DNA of 64,000 nucleotides, taken from the NCBI RefSeq assembly GCF_011764485.1, contig NZ_AP022849.1, positions 310,001 through 374,000 on the forward strand. Reading direction: 5' to 3'. Positions within the stretch are counted from its first letter, which is position 1. Each line of letters begins with the position of its first letter. The translations under genes and the position numbers were made by a program. The notes under the pieces are model-generated. The model saw nothing but the letters and a program-made list of their open reading frames with translations, was not told the origin of the DNA and searched no databases. This document shows, one piece after another, positions 9,432 to 18,976 of the stretch. The stretch is from Bosea sp. ANAM02 (GTDB lineage Bacteria > Pseudomonadota > Alphaproteobacteria > Rhizobiales > Beijerinckiaceae).

Positions 9432-12119
9432 GTGAATATAGCCGAGATCGAAATCAATCTGAGCTCCCTTGGGGAGCAGCGGCCCTTCGATCCTGCTCGG
9501 CTTCCCCTTCGGCTCCTCGAAATCTACGGCGCGCCGCGCGCGACGGTAGCTCGCCTTCAGGCTGGGAGCTTGAACAAAGGAGAGCTTTCCAACGACCTTC
9601 TCTGGAAGGGGAAGCTGTTCTTTCGGGTCAGTCCGAGGGACAAGGTCGCAGAGACTCTTGACGAGATGGCTGAGGCAGCCGCTGCCAAGGCGCATAGGCC
9701 CCGCATCCTGATCGCAACCGACGGCGCGAAGGTCTCGATCCGCGACATGAAGGCGGATGAGTATCGACACGACGACCTCGCGAAGCTCGGCGACCACTTC
9801 GACATCCTGCTGCCGCTCGGGGGTGTCGAGCGTTACGAAGCAGCTCCTGAGAACCCCGCGGACATCAAGGCGGCGTCGAGGCTTGCCCGCTTCTACGACG
9901 CGATCGTTGCAGCGAACCGTGAGTGGCTGAAGCAGGATCGCACGCATGCGATGAACCTCTTCATGACTCGGGTCCTGTTCTGCCTGTTCGCAGAGGACAC
10001 GGGCATTCTCGAAGAGGGTCTCTTCTCGCGGACGATCGCCGAGCTCATGAGCCGGGATGGCTCCAATGCGAAGTCGATCCTGACCGCGCTGTTCGACGCG
10101 ATGGATCGCCCCAACGACGATCGAGACGATGTCCCCGCCTATGCCCGCCGCTACCCCTATGTAAACGGCGGACTGTTTCGGGACCGGACCGAGGTCCCTG
10201 AGTTCGATGGAGCCGCCCTTCGGCTTCTGGTTGAGCTCTCGCTGCTCAACTACGCCGCGATCACCCCCGACATCTTCGGCTCGATGATCCAGGCCGCTGT
10301 CGACCCCGCGCTGCGGGCCCGGATGGGCGTCCACTACACCAGCGTCTCCAACATCATGAACATCCTGCGCCCGATGTTCCTGGACTCGCTTGAGCGCGAC
10401 CTCATCAGGGGCTGGAATAGCAAGCCGGCTCTGGAGGCGCTGCTGAAGAGGCTCTACAGGCTGCGGGTCTTCGATCCGGCATGCGGATCCGGCAACTTCC
10501 TGATCGTCTCCTACCGCGAGATGCGGAGGCTCGAAATCCGGGTCTTCCAGCGTCTCAAGGAGCTTTCCTCGCAGCTGTCCCTGCCCATGTCGGAGATACG
10601 GCTCTCCTCGTTTTTCGGGATCGAATACACGGACTTCGCCGCGGAGACGGCCAAGCTCTCACTCTGGATCGCGCAGCATCAGCTCAACAAGGAGTTCGAG
10701 GGTGTTTTCGGCAGCGGCAAGCCCGCTTTGCCGTTGACCGATGGCGGCACTATCCGGTGCGGCAATGCGACCCGCGTGCCCTGGCTCAGCGTCTGCCCGG
10801 CCGAGAAGGGCTCCGAGACGTATGTCGTCGGCAACCCGCCCTACCTTGGTCGAGGCCAGCAGACGGCCGAGCAGAAGGCGGATATGGCCCATGTCTTCGA
10901 CGGTGTGACCACCAAGTACGGCAACATGGATTATGTCTGCGCCTTCATGATCAAGGCGTCTGAATATGCTGCCGCCACAGGCGGGCGCTTCGCCTTCGTC
11001 ACGACGAATTCGATCTGCCAGGGCGAGCATGCCAGCCTCTTGTGGCCACTCATTTACAAGCGCGGGCAGGAAATCCTTTTCGCTCATCAGGCGTTCAAAT
11101 GGCGGAACGGCGCTTCGAACGTGGCCGGCGTGACCTGCATCATCGTCGGCGTTGGAGCTGCCTCCTCGGAAGAGAAGCTCCTCTACAGCCCCGAGGGTAC
11201 GCTCAAGGCCGTCAAGAACATCAACCCCTACCTCGTCGACGCGCCGACGGTGATCGTGCGCCCGCGACGCGCGGCCGGCAGCGATCTGCCCCGGATGAAT
11301 TTCGGCAGCATGTCCAACGATGGCGGCCACCTGCTCTTCTCACCGCAAGAGATGAACGCCGTCCTTGCGGAGCACCCGGACTCCCGACCGCTTTTCAAGC
11401 GCATCTACGGCGCCCAGGAGTTCATCAAGGGGATTGAGCGCTGGTGCCTGTGGCTCGACGACAAGAACGTCAGCCAGGCCGAGGCCATCCCCGCCCTGAA
11501 GACCCGCCTCGAACGCTGCAGGACCTATCGCGAGGACAGCAAGCGGCCCGAGACCAAGAGCTGGGCCTCCTCGCCGCATCTGTTCATCGAGAACCGGCAT
11601 GAACCCGGGGAGATCCTGTTCATCCCGCAAGTATCGAGCGAGCGTCGCGCCTACCTCCCGGTCGGCTACCTTCCTCAGGACTCGCTGGTGATCGCTCCGC
11701 ATTTTGCGATCTTCGATGCCCCACATCACGTCATGGCCATCCTTAGCTCGCGACTGCATGCGCTCTGGAGCCTGGCCGTCGGCGGCGGGCTAGAGCTCCG
11801 CATCCGCTATTCGAACACCCTGATCTATCACACCCTGCCACTCCCTGACCTCTCGGAGAAGCAGAAGGCCATCCTGTCGGACTGTGCCTGGAAGATCATG
11901 GACGAGCGCGAGAACCATCCGGGGGCCCGGATCGATGACCTTTACGATCCCGGGAAGATGCCTCCGGGGCTCCTAAAAGCCCACCAGGAGCTCGACGAGG
12001 CCCTGGAGACTATTTACCGGGGCAGACCGTTCAAATCCGATGAGGAGAGGCTATCCCACCTCTTCAAGCTTTACGCAGCGCGCAATACGACAGAGATGGC
12101 CACCGGGAGGGCTGCCTGA
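9432..12119 (+). CDS. YeeA/MmeI-type class I SAM-dependent DNA methyltransferase
   Basis: 895 residues. SAM-binding motif I appears as VFDPACGSGNF (about 345-355) and the catalytic motif IV as NPPYLG (about 467-472), typical of N6-adenine methyltransferases of the COG1002 family. The N-terminal part (1-330) has the helical layout of MmeI-like enzymes, including AMNLFMTRVLFCLFAEDTG; I do not see a clear PD-(D/E)xK nuclease motif, so restriction may rest on partners. The C-terminal part should carry target recognition. GTG start 9432 has GAAGGTGG upstream. The stop overlaps the next ATG (TGATG), so translation is coupled with the helicase and nuclease. This order matches Bacillus subtilis yeeA-yeeB-yeeC as I recall it. 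Confidence 0.85.
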   Translation: MNIAEIEINLSSLGEQRPFDPARLPLRLLEIYGAPRATVARLQAGSLNKGELSNDLLWKGKLFFRVSPRDKVAETLDEMAEAAAAKAHRPRILIATDGAKVSIRDMKADEYRHDDLAKLGDHFDILLPLGGVERYEAAPENPADIKAASRLARFYDAIVAANREWLKQDRTHAMNLFMTRVLFCLFAEDTGILEEGLFSRTIAELMSRDGSNAKSILTALFDAMDRPNDDRDDVPAYARRYPYVNGGLFRDRTEVPEFDGAALRLLVELSLLNYAAITPDIFGSMIQAAVDPALRARMGVHYTSVSNIMNILRPMFLDSLERDLIRGWNSKPALEALLKRLYRLRVFDPACGSGNFLIVSYREMRRLEIRVFQRLKELSSQLSLPMSEIRLSSFFGIEYTDFAAETAKLSLWIAQHQLNKEFEGVFGSGKPALPLTDGGTIRCGNATRVPWLSVCPAEKGSETYVVGNPPYLGRGQQTAEQKADMAHVFDGVTTKYGNMDYVCAFMIKASEYAAATGGRFAFVTTNSICQGEHASLLWPLIYKRGQEILFAHQAFKWRNGASNVAGVTCIIVGVGAASSEEKLLYSPEGTLKAVKNINPYLVDAPTVIVRPRRAAGSDLPRMNFGSMSNDGGHLLFSPQEMNAVLAEHPDSRPLFKRIYGAQEFIKGIERWCLWLDDKNVSQAEAIPALKTRLERCRTYREDSKRPETKSWASSPHLFIENRHEPGEILFIPQVSSERRAYLPVGYLPQDSLVIAPHFAIFDAPHHVMAILSSRLHALWSLAVGGGLELRIRYSNTLIYHTLPLPDLSEKQKAILSDCAWKIMDERENHPGARIDDLYDPGKMPPGLLKAHQELDEALETIYRGRPFKSDEERLSHLFKLYAARNTTEMATGRAA

Positions 12120-14170
12120 TGACCGACCTGGTTGCCGTCCATTATGCCCACAAGGGAACGGGCAAGAAAACGAACGCGATGGGCATGCGCGAAATGCAGG
12201 CCCGCGCCTTCGAGCATCGGAACGCCCAGTTCCTGCTCGTGAAATCCCCGCCGGCGTCCGGCAAGAGCCGAGCGCTGATGTTTGTCGGCCTGGACAAGCT
12301 CCGCAACCAGGGCCTTTCCAAGCTGATCGTCGCAGTTCCCGAGAGAACCATCGGCGCGTCGTTCGCCTCGACCCCGCTGACCAAGGACGGTTTCTTCGCC
12401 GACTGGGTGGTCGAAGACCAATGGAACCTCTGCACCACTGCTGGAAATCGACGCAAGGTCGCAGAGTTCGTCCGTTTCATGTCCGGGCCTGGAGAGGTGC
12501 TCGTCTGCACCCACGCAACGCTCCGCTTCGCCTACGAGCAGCTTGGTCCCGTCGCGTTCGAGAACATCTGCGTCGCCATCGACGAATTTCATCACGCGTC
12601 GGCAGGAGAGGACAGTCGTCTCGGCGAGATTGTGCGCGCTTTCCTCCTGAACAAGGAGACCCACATCGTCGCGATGACGGGGTCCTACTTCCGCGGGGAC
12701 GCCACGCCAATCCTCCTGCCGGAGGACGAGGCCAAGTTCACGAAGGTTGCCTATACCACGTACGAACAATTGGCCAATTACGAGCATTTGAAGCGATTAG
12801 TGCTCGCTTTCCAGATGTACCGAGGGCGTTACGTCGATGTAATCGGCGAATCCATCGATCCCTCGAAGAAAACCATCATTCATATCCCGAGCGTGCAGTC
12901 GGGTGAAAGCACTAAGGATAAATACATCGAGGTAGACCTAATTCTGGACCATCTCGGAGACGTCGTTCAGGATCGCGACCCCAAAACGGGTCTCTATCTG
13001 ATCAAGCACGCCTCGGGGCGCCTTCTTAAAGTGGCCGATCTCGTCACCGAGGAGGGCCGCGATCTCGTCATGGAAACGATCCGCGCGATCAAGTCGAAGA
13101 ACGACCTCGACATCATCATCGCGCTCGGCATGGCCAAGGAAGGGTTCGACTGGATCTGGTGCGAGCACGCCCTGACTGTCGGATACCGCGGCTCCCTGAC
13201 CGAGGTCGTGCAGATCATCGGGCGCGTCACTCGCGATGCGCCCGGCAAGGAAGAGGCGCGGTTCACGAACCTGATCGCCCAGCCGGATGCAGCGGAAGAT
13301 ACGGTCGTCAACGCGGTCAACAATATGCTGAAGGCGATCGCGTGCTCTCTCCTGATGGAGCAGGTGCTCGCGCCAAACTTCAAGTTCAAAACCCACAAGG
13401 ACGACGACGATGTCGAAGGCCACCGTCAGAAGTCGGATGGCACGGACCAGACTGTCCGCATCAAGGGGTTCAAGGAGCCGTCAACCGAACGATCGAGGCA
13501 GATCATCGAGAGCGATCTGAACGATTTGAAAGCCGCGATCCTCCAAAACGACACCATCATGCGGGCCGCGATGAGCCCCCAGGAATACGCGCCCGAGGTG
13601 ATCAACAAGGTCTTCATCCCTAAGCTCATCGAGGAGCGTTATCCGGGGCTCTCCACGACCGAGGTCGAGGAGGTCCGGCAGCACCTGGTCGTCGACACGG
13701 TGATGAAGCGAGCAGCTGTCGAAGGCGAAGATGTCCTCGGCTCGGGCGCTGGTGGATCCGGCGGCGGGTCTGGTGGGAGCGGTGGAGGCACCAGTGGTGG
13801 CTCGTCGTCTACCGGTGATGATACCGGCGGAGATCGCTTCATCCGGATGGCCGACAAGTTCGTGAACATCGAAGATCTGCACATCGATCTCATCGATGCG
13901 GTCAATCCGTTCCAACGCGCCTACGAGGTCCTCTCGAAGACGGTCAGCGCGCCTGTGCTCCAGCGCATCCATGAGACGATCCACGCTACGAAGATCGCCA
14001 TGACCGAGGAGGAAGCCGTCATGCTCTATGACCGCATCGTCGAATTCAAGAAGGTGCACGGCGCCATGCCGAACATCCAGAGCCAGAACCCGATGGAGCG
14101 GCGGATGGCCGAGGCCGTGATCTGGCTCCAGAACGAGAAGGTGCGCCGCCGGCGCGAGGCGGCCGGCTGA
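12119..14170 (+). CDS. YeeB-like DEAD/DEAH-type helicase of the restriction operon
   Basis: 683 residues. Walker A is KSPPASGKS (about 41-49) and motif II is DEFH (about 155-158), with motif VI-like VVQIIGRVTRDAPGK near 361. A striking Gly/Ser-rich linker (about residues 540-570) joins the motor to a C-terminal domain ending in a helical unit that begins LYDRIVEFKKVHGAMPN and contains ERRMAEAVIWL. A similar helical unit is at the N terminus of the next protein. The start overlaps the methyltransferase stop by one base. DNA from about 12,770 to 12,940 looks less GC-rich than the rest. The likely role is ATP-driven translocation in a restriction complex; this is inferred from the operon. Confidence 0.85.
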   Translation: MTDLVAVHYAHKGTGKKTNAMGMREMQARAFEHRNAQFLLVKSPPASGKSRALMFVGLDKLRNQGLSKLIVAVPERTIGASFASTPLTKDGFFADWVVEDQWNLCTTAGNRRKVAEFVRFMSGPGEVLVCTHATLRFAYEQLGPVAFENICVAIDEFHHASAGEDSRLGEIVRAFLLNKETHIVAMTGSYFRGDATPILLPEDEAKFTKVAYTTYEQLANYEHLKRLVLAFQMYRGRYVDVIGESIDPSKKTIIHIPSVQSGESTKDKYIEVDLILDHLGDVVQDRDPKTGLYLIKHASGRLLKVADLVTEEGRDLVMETIRAIKSKNDLDIIIALGMAKEGFDWIWCEHALTVGYRGSLTEVVQIIGRVTRDAPGKEEARFTNLIAQPDAAEDTVVNAVNNMLKAIACSLLMEQVLAPNFKFKTHKDDDDVEGHRQKSDGTDQTVRIKGFKEPSTERSRQIIESDLNDLKAAILQNDTIMRAAMSPQEYAPEVINKVFIPKLIEERYPGLSTTEVEEVRQHLVVDTVMKRAAVEGEDVLGSGAGGSGGGSGGSGGGTSGGSSSTGDDTGGDRFIRMADKFVNIEDLHIDLIDAVNPFQRAYEVLSKTVSAPVLQRIHETIHATKIAMTEEEAVMLYDRIVEFKKVHGAMPNIQSQNPMERRMAEAVIWLQNEKVRRRREAAG

Positions 14171-14171
14171 C

Positions 14172-15362
14172 ATGACCAAGCGATCCCTCGACGACATTCT
14201 TGCGGACGACGATCTGATTTCTGTCCCCGACGAGACGCAACCCGCATCGTCGGTCGACTCTCGCGTCCGGCAGGAGTTCGAGGAGATCCTGCTCTTCGTC
14301 GACACCAACGGCCGCAGGCCGCAGCTTCCCGACGCGCTTCGCGGGATCTCGGCCTCGACGACGGAACGAAGACTCGCAATCCGGCTCGGCAAATATCTCT
14401 CCAAGCCCGAACTCATCGCATCGCTGAAGCCCTTCGACCGGCACGGCGTCCTCGCGCCATCAAAGCCGACGATGGAGCCTGGTACGGTCTCTCCGAAGTC
14501 GGTCGACGAGATCCTGTCGCTTGACGACGGGATTCTCTCCTCGGATCATGACGACATCTTCGAGCTCCGATTTGTCGGCGGAAAGCGCGCCGAGCCTGAC
14601 TGGATCGCTAACCGAACCCCCTGCCCCGACTTCGATAGCTTCAGGCCGCTCTTCGATGCATGTGCAGCCGAGCTCGCCAGCGGGTCTCGAAAGGCGCTTC
14701 GGTTCGTCAATGAGCAGGACATCAACTCCGGCGACTGGTTCATCCTCAATGGCGTGATCGTCTATGTCGCCGAGGTGAACGACCCGCACGTCCGTTATGG
14801 CCGCAAGGATGCCCGCCTTCGTTGCATCTACGACAACGGAACAGAGTCTGAACTCCTGCTGCGAAGCCTCGCTCGTCACCTCTACAAGGACGAGAGCGGC
14901 CGCCGCATTTCCAGCCCTCAAGCCGGCCCGCTTTTCGGGAATGCTGTCCAGGAAGGCGATGTGCGTTCCGGCTGCATCTACATCGCGCTCTATCGCGGTT
15001 CAAACCCTGCGATCCGCGGGCTCAAGAACCTGCACAAGATCGGTGTCACCACTGGCAAGGCAGAACGTCGGATCGCGCGAGCAAGCAAGGATCCGACCTT
15101 CCTCTTGGCGCCGGCCGAGCTTCTGAAGACGTTCACGCTGTTCAACTCAGACCCGGTGCGGATCGAGCGGATCCTTCATAATTTCTTTGGAGCTGTGGCG
15201 CTTAAGATCGACGTGACAGACCGGTTCTCGCGGGAAGTTCAGCCGCGGGAATGGTTTCTTGTGCCTGTGTCAGTGATCGACGAAGCCGTGCGATTGCTGA
15301 TGGCGGGCACGCTCGGAGACTACCAATTTGACGCTGTTGAGCAGGCTATCCGCCGAAGGTGA
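14172..15362 (+). CDS. YeeC-like GIY-YIG nuclease (T5orf172/MUG113 type)
   Basis: 396 residues, starting one base after the helicase stop. The C-terminal region from about 264 reads SGCIYIALYRG, then LHKIGVTTGKAERRIARA, and later IERILHNFF and REWFLVP; this is the pattern of the T5orf172/MUG113 branch of GIY-YIG endonucleases. The N-terminal region contains EEILLFVDTNGRRPQ and TERRLAIRLGKYL, matching in pattern the C terminus of the helicase. It is the likely DNA-cleaving component of the operon. The middle part (about 100-260) is of unknown fold. Confidence 0.8.
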   Translation: MTKRSLDDILADDDLISVPDETQPASSVDSRVRQEFEEILLFVDTNGRRPQLPDALRGISASTTERRLAIRLGKYLSKPELIASLKPFDRHGVLAPSKPTMEPGTVSPKSVDEILSLDDGILSSDHDDIFELRFVGGKRAEPDWIANRTPCPDFDSFRPLFDACAAELASGSRKALRFVNEQDINSGDWFILNGVIVYVAEVNDPHVRYGRKDARLRCIYDNGTESELLLRSLARHLYKDESGRRISSPQAGPLFGNAVQEGDVRSGCIYIALYRGSNPAIRGLKNLHKIGVTTGKAERRIARASKDPTFLLAPAELLKTFTLFNSDPVRIERILHNFFGAVALKIDVTDRFSREVQPREWFLVPVSVIDEAVRLLMAGTLGDYQFDAVEQAIRRR

Positions 15363-16020
15363 TGGAGAACAGATCGCGCCCGCGATGGCTCCTTTGACTG
15401 GCTTTTCGCTTCCCTCGGTTGAGATATCCAGAGAGCGTCTGGACGCAGAGATCGCCTATTGGGAAGCACGCAGCGAGCCCCACGTTACCGATCGCCCCGG
15501 ACTCGGACGCGCTGCTCAGTTCACCACCAAGGGACTGGATTCGGACACTGTCGAGGTTGCGTACAGAGGCGTAAGCACAGAAGGCGTTTTGTTAAAGGCT
15601 ACCTGCAGGCTGACACGCGCCCGCGACCAGGCTGATCCTGAAGATCTTGATGCAGAGCCGTGGTGGTTCATTCCAGAAGCACGTTACGGCCGTCCTGATT
15701 TCTCGACGTCGCATCAGGCCCCGGGTCGGCGCGACGGGGAACCCCTCTCAAAGACTGAGGTGGAAGTCGTCGTGAGATCAATCCGCCTGGCCGCCTACAA
15801 TTTCGGGATCCAGTTCCCCGAACGATTGATCGCAAGCGGCTGTAAGGCTGAGGCAGTGAAACTCTATCGTGCCATCCAGGATGCAGTCAGAAAGCGTCAG
15901 GAACTGGCCGAGGTCGAGGCCCTTCTCGCCGCAGCGACCTCGCGACGGCAGGTCGCGCTTCAGACCGCGAGGCTGATTGGGATGCCCGATCCAGGCATCC
16001 TGATCCCCTCAGCAGTCTGA
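15328..16020 (+). CDS. Unknown protein at the end of the methyltransferase operon
   Basis: Up to 230 residues; the frame is open from 15328, inside the nuclease gene, but ATG 15385 (211 residues, beginning MAPLTGFSLPSVEI) is the more likely start because it avoids most of the overlap. No motif is recognisable. The C-terminal 70 residues are predicted helical and Ala/Glu/Arg-rich. Same strand and tight spacing make co-transcription with the restriction genes likely. Whether it belongs to the system or is a passenger cannot be told from sequence. Confidence 0.6.
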   Translation: MTLLSRLSAEGDGEQIAPAMAPLTGFSLPSVEISRERLDAEIAYWEARSEPHVTDRPGLGRAAQFTTKGLDSDTVEVAYRGVSTEGVLLKATCRLTRARDQADPEDLDAEPWWFIPEARYGRPDFSTSHQAPGRRDGEPLSKTEVEVVVRSIRLAAYNFGIQFPERLIASGCKAEAVKLYRAIQDAVRKRQELAEVEALLAAATSRRQVALQTARLIGMPDPGILIPSAV

Positions 16021-16112
16021 ACATCACTTCTTTGAAGTGTTTCCTGCTCTCAAAAATGCCCCCGGCGATGCCTCTGACGGCTCGCCAGGGTCCGGTGCAA
16101 AGCAGCTGAAGT

Positions 16113-16889
16113 TCAGACGCGGTTAGCCTTGAGCGCAGCCAGCCTGTCCGCGCTGGAAGCCGGCGCCGCCGGCGTTCCCGCAGCCGCAGCCATGGCTGCA
16201 GCGATGTTGGCGTCCGTCTTCTCCGGGGCAGTCGGGGTGAGAAGGCGAGCCTTGGTATCCGCCACCGCCGCGGCATTCGTCGCCTCGGTTGCGGCGTTCT
16301 TCATGGCGTTCAGCGCCAGGTCGATCCCGTTGCTCGCAGTCGCTAGTCCTGCGAGCTCTCGGGCGTGCTGCTCCCTGCCCTTCGCCGCGCCGAGCTGGCG
16401 GTCGGCGCGGGCCATGTCGCGCTCAGCGCGCTCCAGGTCGGCGCGGGCCGTGCGGATGCGGCCGGCGGCCTCGCTGTAGCTCTTCTGCAGCTCGTTCAGG
16501 AACTGCTCGGCATCGACCGCATCCTGCTTTTCGCGCGCGACCTCGTCGTGCATGCCCTCGATCAGCCCGAGGAGGTCCTCGAGGCTCTTCTGCAAGCCCG
16601 CCTTGGTCGAGGCATTGTCCTCGCCGAGGATCTTGGTCTGCAGCAGCTCCGCTGCCGCGAGGCGCTGGTTGAACATCGCGACGATGGCTTCGGCCTCGCG
16701 CTTCTCCTTGTCGAATGCGATCTGCGCGTCAGCCACCGCGCGGCCGATGCGGTCGAGGTTCTCCTCCATCGTTCGCAGCTCGGCTTCGGTGGCCGCCTTC
16801 GGATCCATGCGAACGATGGCCTCGATGGCGTTAGCCACGAGATTGTCCTTTCGAACTCCCAGAAGATTTTTGATGAAAGCCAATGCCAT
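16113..16889 (-). CDS. PspA/IM30-family coiled-coil protein (YjfJ-like)
   Basis: 258 residues from ATG 16889, chosen because GGAGAAGCGAA precedes it; an upstream in-frame start at 16922 lacks such a site. Nearly the whole protein is charged and helical (AELRTMEENLDRIGRAV, RTARADLERAERDMARADR), the signature of PspA/IM30 proteins, which bind membranes and respond to envelope stress. The final 50 residues are Ala-rich. It is the last gene of an apparent operon with a DUF350 membrane protein, a DUF2491 protein and trxB. The combination PspA-like + DUF2491 + DUF350 is that of E. coli yjfJ-yjfK-yjfL, whose function is poorly known. Confidence 0.75.
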   Translation of the reverse strand: MALAFIKNLLGVRKDNLVANAIEAIVRMDPKAATEAELRTMEENLDRIGRAVADAQIAFDKEKREAEAIVAMFNQRLAAAELLQTKILGEDNASTKAGLQKSLEDLLGLIEGMHDEVAREKQDAVDAEQFLNELQKSYSEAAGRIRTARADLERAERDMARADRQLGAAKGREQHARELAGLATASNGIDLALNAMKNAATEATNAAAVADTKARLLTPTAPEKTDANIAAAMAAAAGTPAAPASSADRLAALKANRV

Positions 16890-16956
16890 TTCGCTTCTCC
16901 AAACCGGAATAGTGACCCGCAATTCCCAGCCGGTCCCGGGGCGCGGGATGAGGAAA

Positions 16957-17379
16957 TCAGAGGGCGAGCGCGCCGGCGTTCAGGAGACCGAGGCTCAGCT
17001 GGGCGGATGCGAGCGCCAGGGCGCCGGCAACGTTGCGGTCCCGGACCACGTCGATCTGGCGAATGAAGAGTCGTCCCGCGCATTCGCTGAAGACGAGCTG
17101 CACCGCGACCGTCACCAGGCCCCATATCGCCACATCGAGGGTGCCAGCACTGGTCACCAACGTGGAGGCCAACGGAACCGCGAGCGCGATCATGACTCCG
17201 CTCAGATTGATCGCGGCGGCGACGTTCCCGCCCTGGATTTCGGCGAGCTCGTCGAAGGCAGTGAGGCGGATACGGATCCAGAGGCCTGCCGCGAACATCG
17301 CCAGTGCCATCACTGCGTGGAGCAGGATCACAGGCACGCCGCTGCCGAGCGTGTTCAGGATGAGAGAGGTGTCGATCAT
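16957..17379 (-). CDS. DUF350 (YjfL-like) inner-membrane protein
   Basis: 140 residues with four hydrophobic segments (about 15-35, 50-75, 80-100 and 118-138). The internal GGNVAAAINLSGVMIALAV is typical of DUF350 proteins, which carry two repeats of such a unit. It sits five bases after the DUF2491 gene stop and 67 bp before the PspA-like gene. Membrane location is clear; the molecular role is unknown. Confidence 0.75.
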   Translation of the reverse strand: MIDTSLILNTLGSGVPVILLHAVMALAMFAAGLWIRIRLTAFDELAEIQGGNVAAAINLSGVMIALAVPLASTLVTSAGTLDVAIWGLVTVAVQLVFSECAGRLFIRQIDVVRDRNVAGALALASAQLSLGLLNAGALAL

Positions 17380-17384
17380 GTGGA

Positions 17385-18971
17385 TCAGGCCTTCGTCGAG
17401 CGAATGGAAGATGTTGGGATGTCGATGCCGGCCCAGAGCCGCACATAGGCGGAGCCGAAGCCTTCCTCAGTCGCCGAGACGAGAAGGAACTCGGTGTCGG
17501 GAGCGGGCGAGTTGAGGCCCGTGCCGCGTGCGTACAGCATCATCTCGTGACCGTAGGGGCGCTCGCTGAGGTCGGTATTGGTAACGCCTTCCGTGATCGA
17601 GATCGGGGCTGCCTGCGTCTCGCCCGGGGCCCAGACGCGGTCGTAGCGAACTCCGTCCTTGGTCTCGAAGACCGGGAAGCCGATGAGACCGTCCTGCGGG
17701 CTCAGCCAGAGCGCCCATTCCTCCGGGGTCTCGGGCGTCACTTCGTCGAGCAGACTGAAGTACCGCGCCTCGGTGACGCGGCCATCTTTGCCGACGGAGG
17801 CCTCGACGAAGGCCTGGTCCCCGAGGTGGAGACGGAACTGGCTGTCTCCGATCTCGCCCACTGCGGTGACCGAAAGCTCCTGCCGAGTTGCAGTGAGCCC
17901 CTTCGGCGCCGAGACCTTCAGAGTTTCCGACAGCAGGAACTGGGAGTATTCGAGCTCGACGACGTGGCCGGGAATGAACTTCATCGTCGGCGTCTTCGGT
18001 GGAGGCGGCGCAGGGGAACGCAATTCGGTCGCGGTCCGCATCGGAGGCTTCTTTCTTCGCAGGAATTGCGAGATCACGAGGGTCGCAGCGGCGAGCAGCG
18101 AGAGGACGAACAACCATCCGATGAAGCCGAGGCCTTCCTGGTCGGACGCAGAGCGCTCTCGGGCCTGTGCCGAGGCTTTCGTGATCGAAAGAGCGGTCGT
18201 AACGTCGTTCGGAAGGGCCGCGTTTGCGACCTCGTTCGGAGACAAGCCGGAAACTCGGCGATCGAGAGCGTCGAGTTTCTCCCGCAGGTCGGCGTTGCTT
18301 CGAGCCATCTCGTCGGCCTCGGCGCGCCAGGCTTTTACGCCGGCGTCATCGCGATGCGCGGCCATCCAGGCAGCGGATGAGGAATGCTGCTGGTTGGCGA
18401 GTAGCCACCACAGGAGCCAGCCATTCCCATCGCCGCCGTAGCTGCGCGTCGTCGTCGCGTAAGGAGCGGGCGGATTGGACCAGGAGGGAGCCGACGGCGC
18501 CGGTGGTGCCGATGGTGCCGAGGGGCGTGACCAGCCAAATCCCGAGGAGGTCGCGTTTGGTGCGCTCGGCGCAGTGGATGGAACAGCGACGCGCGGCGCC
18601 GGGGCGCTTGGACGGGGAACGGACACGGACGGTCGGCTGACCTCCATATCTCTTCTCTCGCGATATTCGCGCAACGCAGAACCCGAGATCGAACGATTGA
18701 TCTGTCGATCGCTAAACGACGGCGCCGGACGCGAAGGCGCAGCGCTCGGAGCCGAGGGCCGCGGCGCAGTGAGCGACGGACGGCTGTAGCCGGACGAGCT
18801 GCTCGAAGAACGCGACGGAGCGGAAATGCTCGGACGCGAATAACTCGACGAGCTCGAAAACGAGGGGCGCGAGTAGCTGCCCTTGGCGATCGCGTCGCCA
18901 ACGCCGGTCAGTAGAGCGACCGACAAGAGAAGGCCGGCGGCCAGTCTCTTGGTGGCTTTTGTGGCCATCAT
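17385..18971 (-). CDS. DUF2491 (YjfK-like) protein with long Ser/Pro N-terminal extension
   Basis: 528 residues. After a signal-like segment (8-28) comes about 170 residues of Ser/Pro/Arg repeats with recurring YSRPS and RPSAPS words, then a helical part and a transmembrane segment near 280-303 (GWLFVLSLLAAATLVISQF). The last 200 residues match the DUF2491 pattern: DGLIGFPVFETKDGVRYDRVW and a C-terminal GFGSAYVRLWAGID. E. coli YjfK is about 219 residues, so the N-terminal half is an addition. The start is one of two adjacent ATGs (18971 or 18968), six bases after trxB. Confidence 0.7.
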   Translation of the reverse strand: MMATKATKRLAAGLLLSVALLTGVGDAIAKGSYSRPSFSSSSSYSRPSISAPSRSSSSSSGYSRPSLTAPRPSAPSAAPSRPAPSFSDRQINRSISGSALREYRERRDMEVSRPSVSVPRPSAPAPRVAVPSTAPSAPNATSSGFGWSRPSAPSAPPAPSAPSWSNPPAPYATTTRSYGGDGNGWLLWWLLANQQHSSSAAWMAAHRDDAGVKAWRAEADEMARSNADLREKLDALDRRVSGLSPNEVANAALPNDVTTALSITKASAQARERSASDQEGLGFIGWLFVLSLLAAATLVISQFLRRKKPPMRTATELRSPAPPPPKTPTMKFIPGHVVELEYSQFLLSETLKVSAPKGLTATRQELSVTAVGEIGDSQFRLHLGDQAFVEASVGKDGRVTEARYFSLLDEVTPETPEEWALWLSPQDGLIGFPVFETKDGVRYDRVWAPGETQAAPISITEGVTNTDLSERPYGHEMMLYARGTGLNSPAPDTEFLLVSATEEGFGSAYVRLWAGIDIPTSSIRSTKA

Positions 18972-18976
18972 TCGGG

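Noticed and set aside
9096..10334. 412-codon minus-strand frame opposite the methyltransferase
   Set aside because: Antisense to a gene with intact catalytic motifs; composition is shadow-like.
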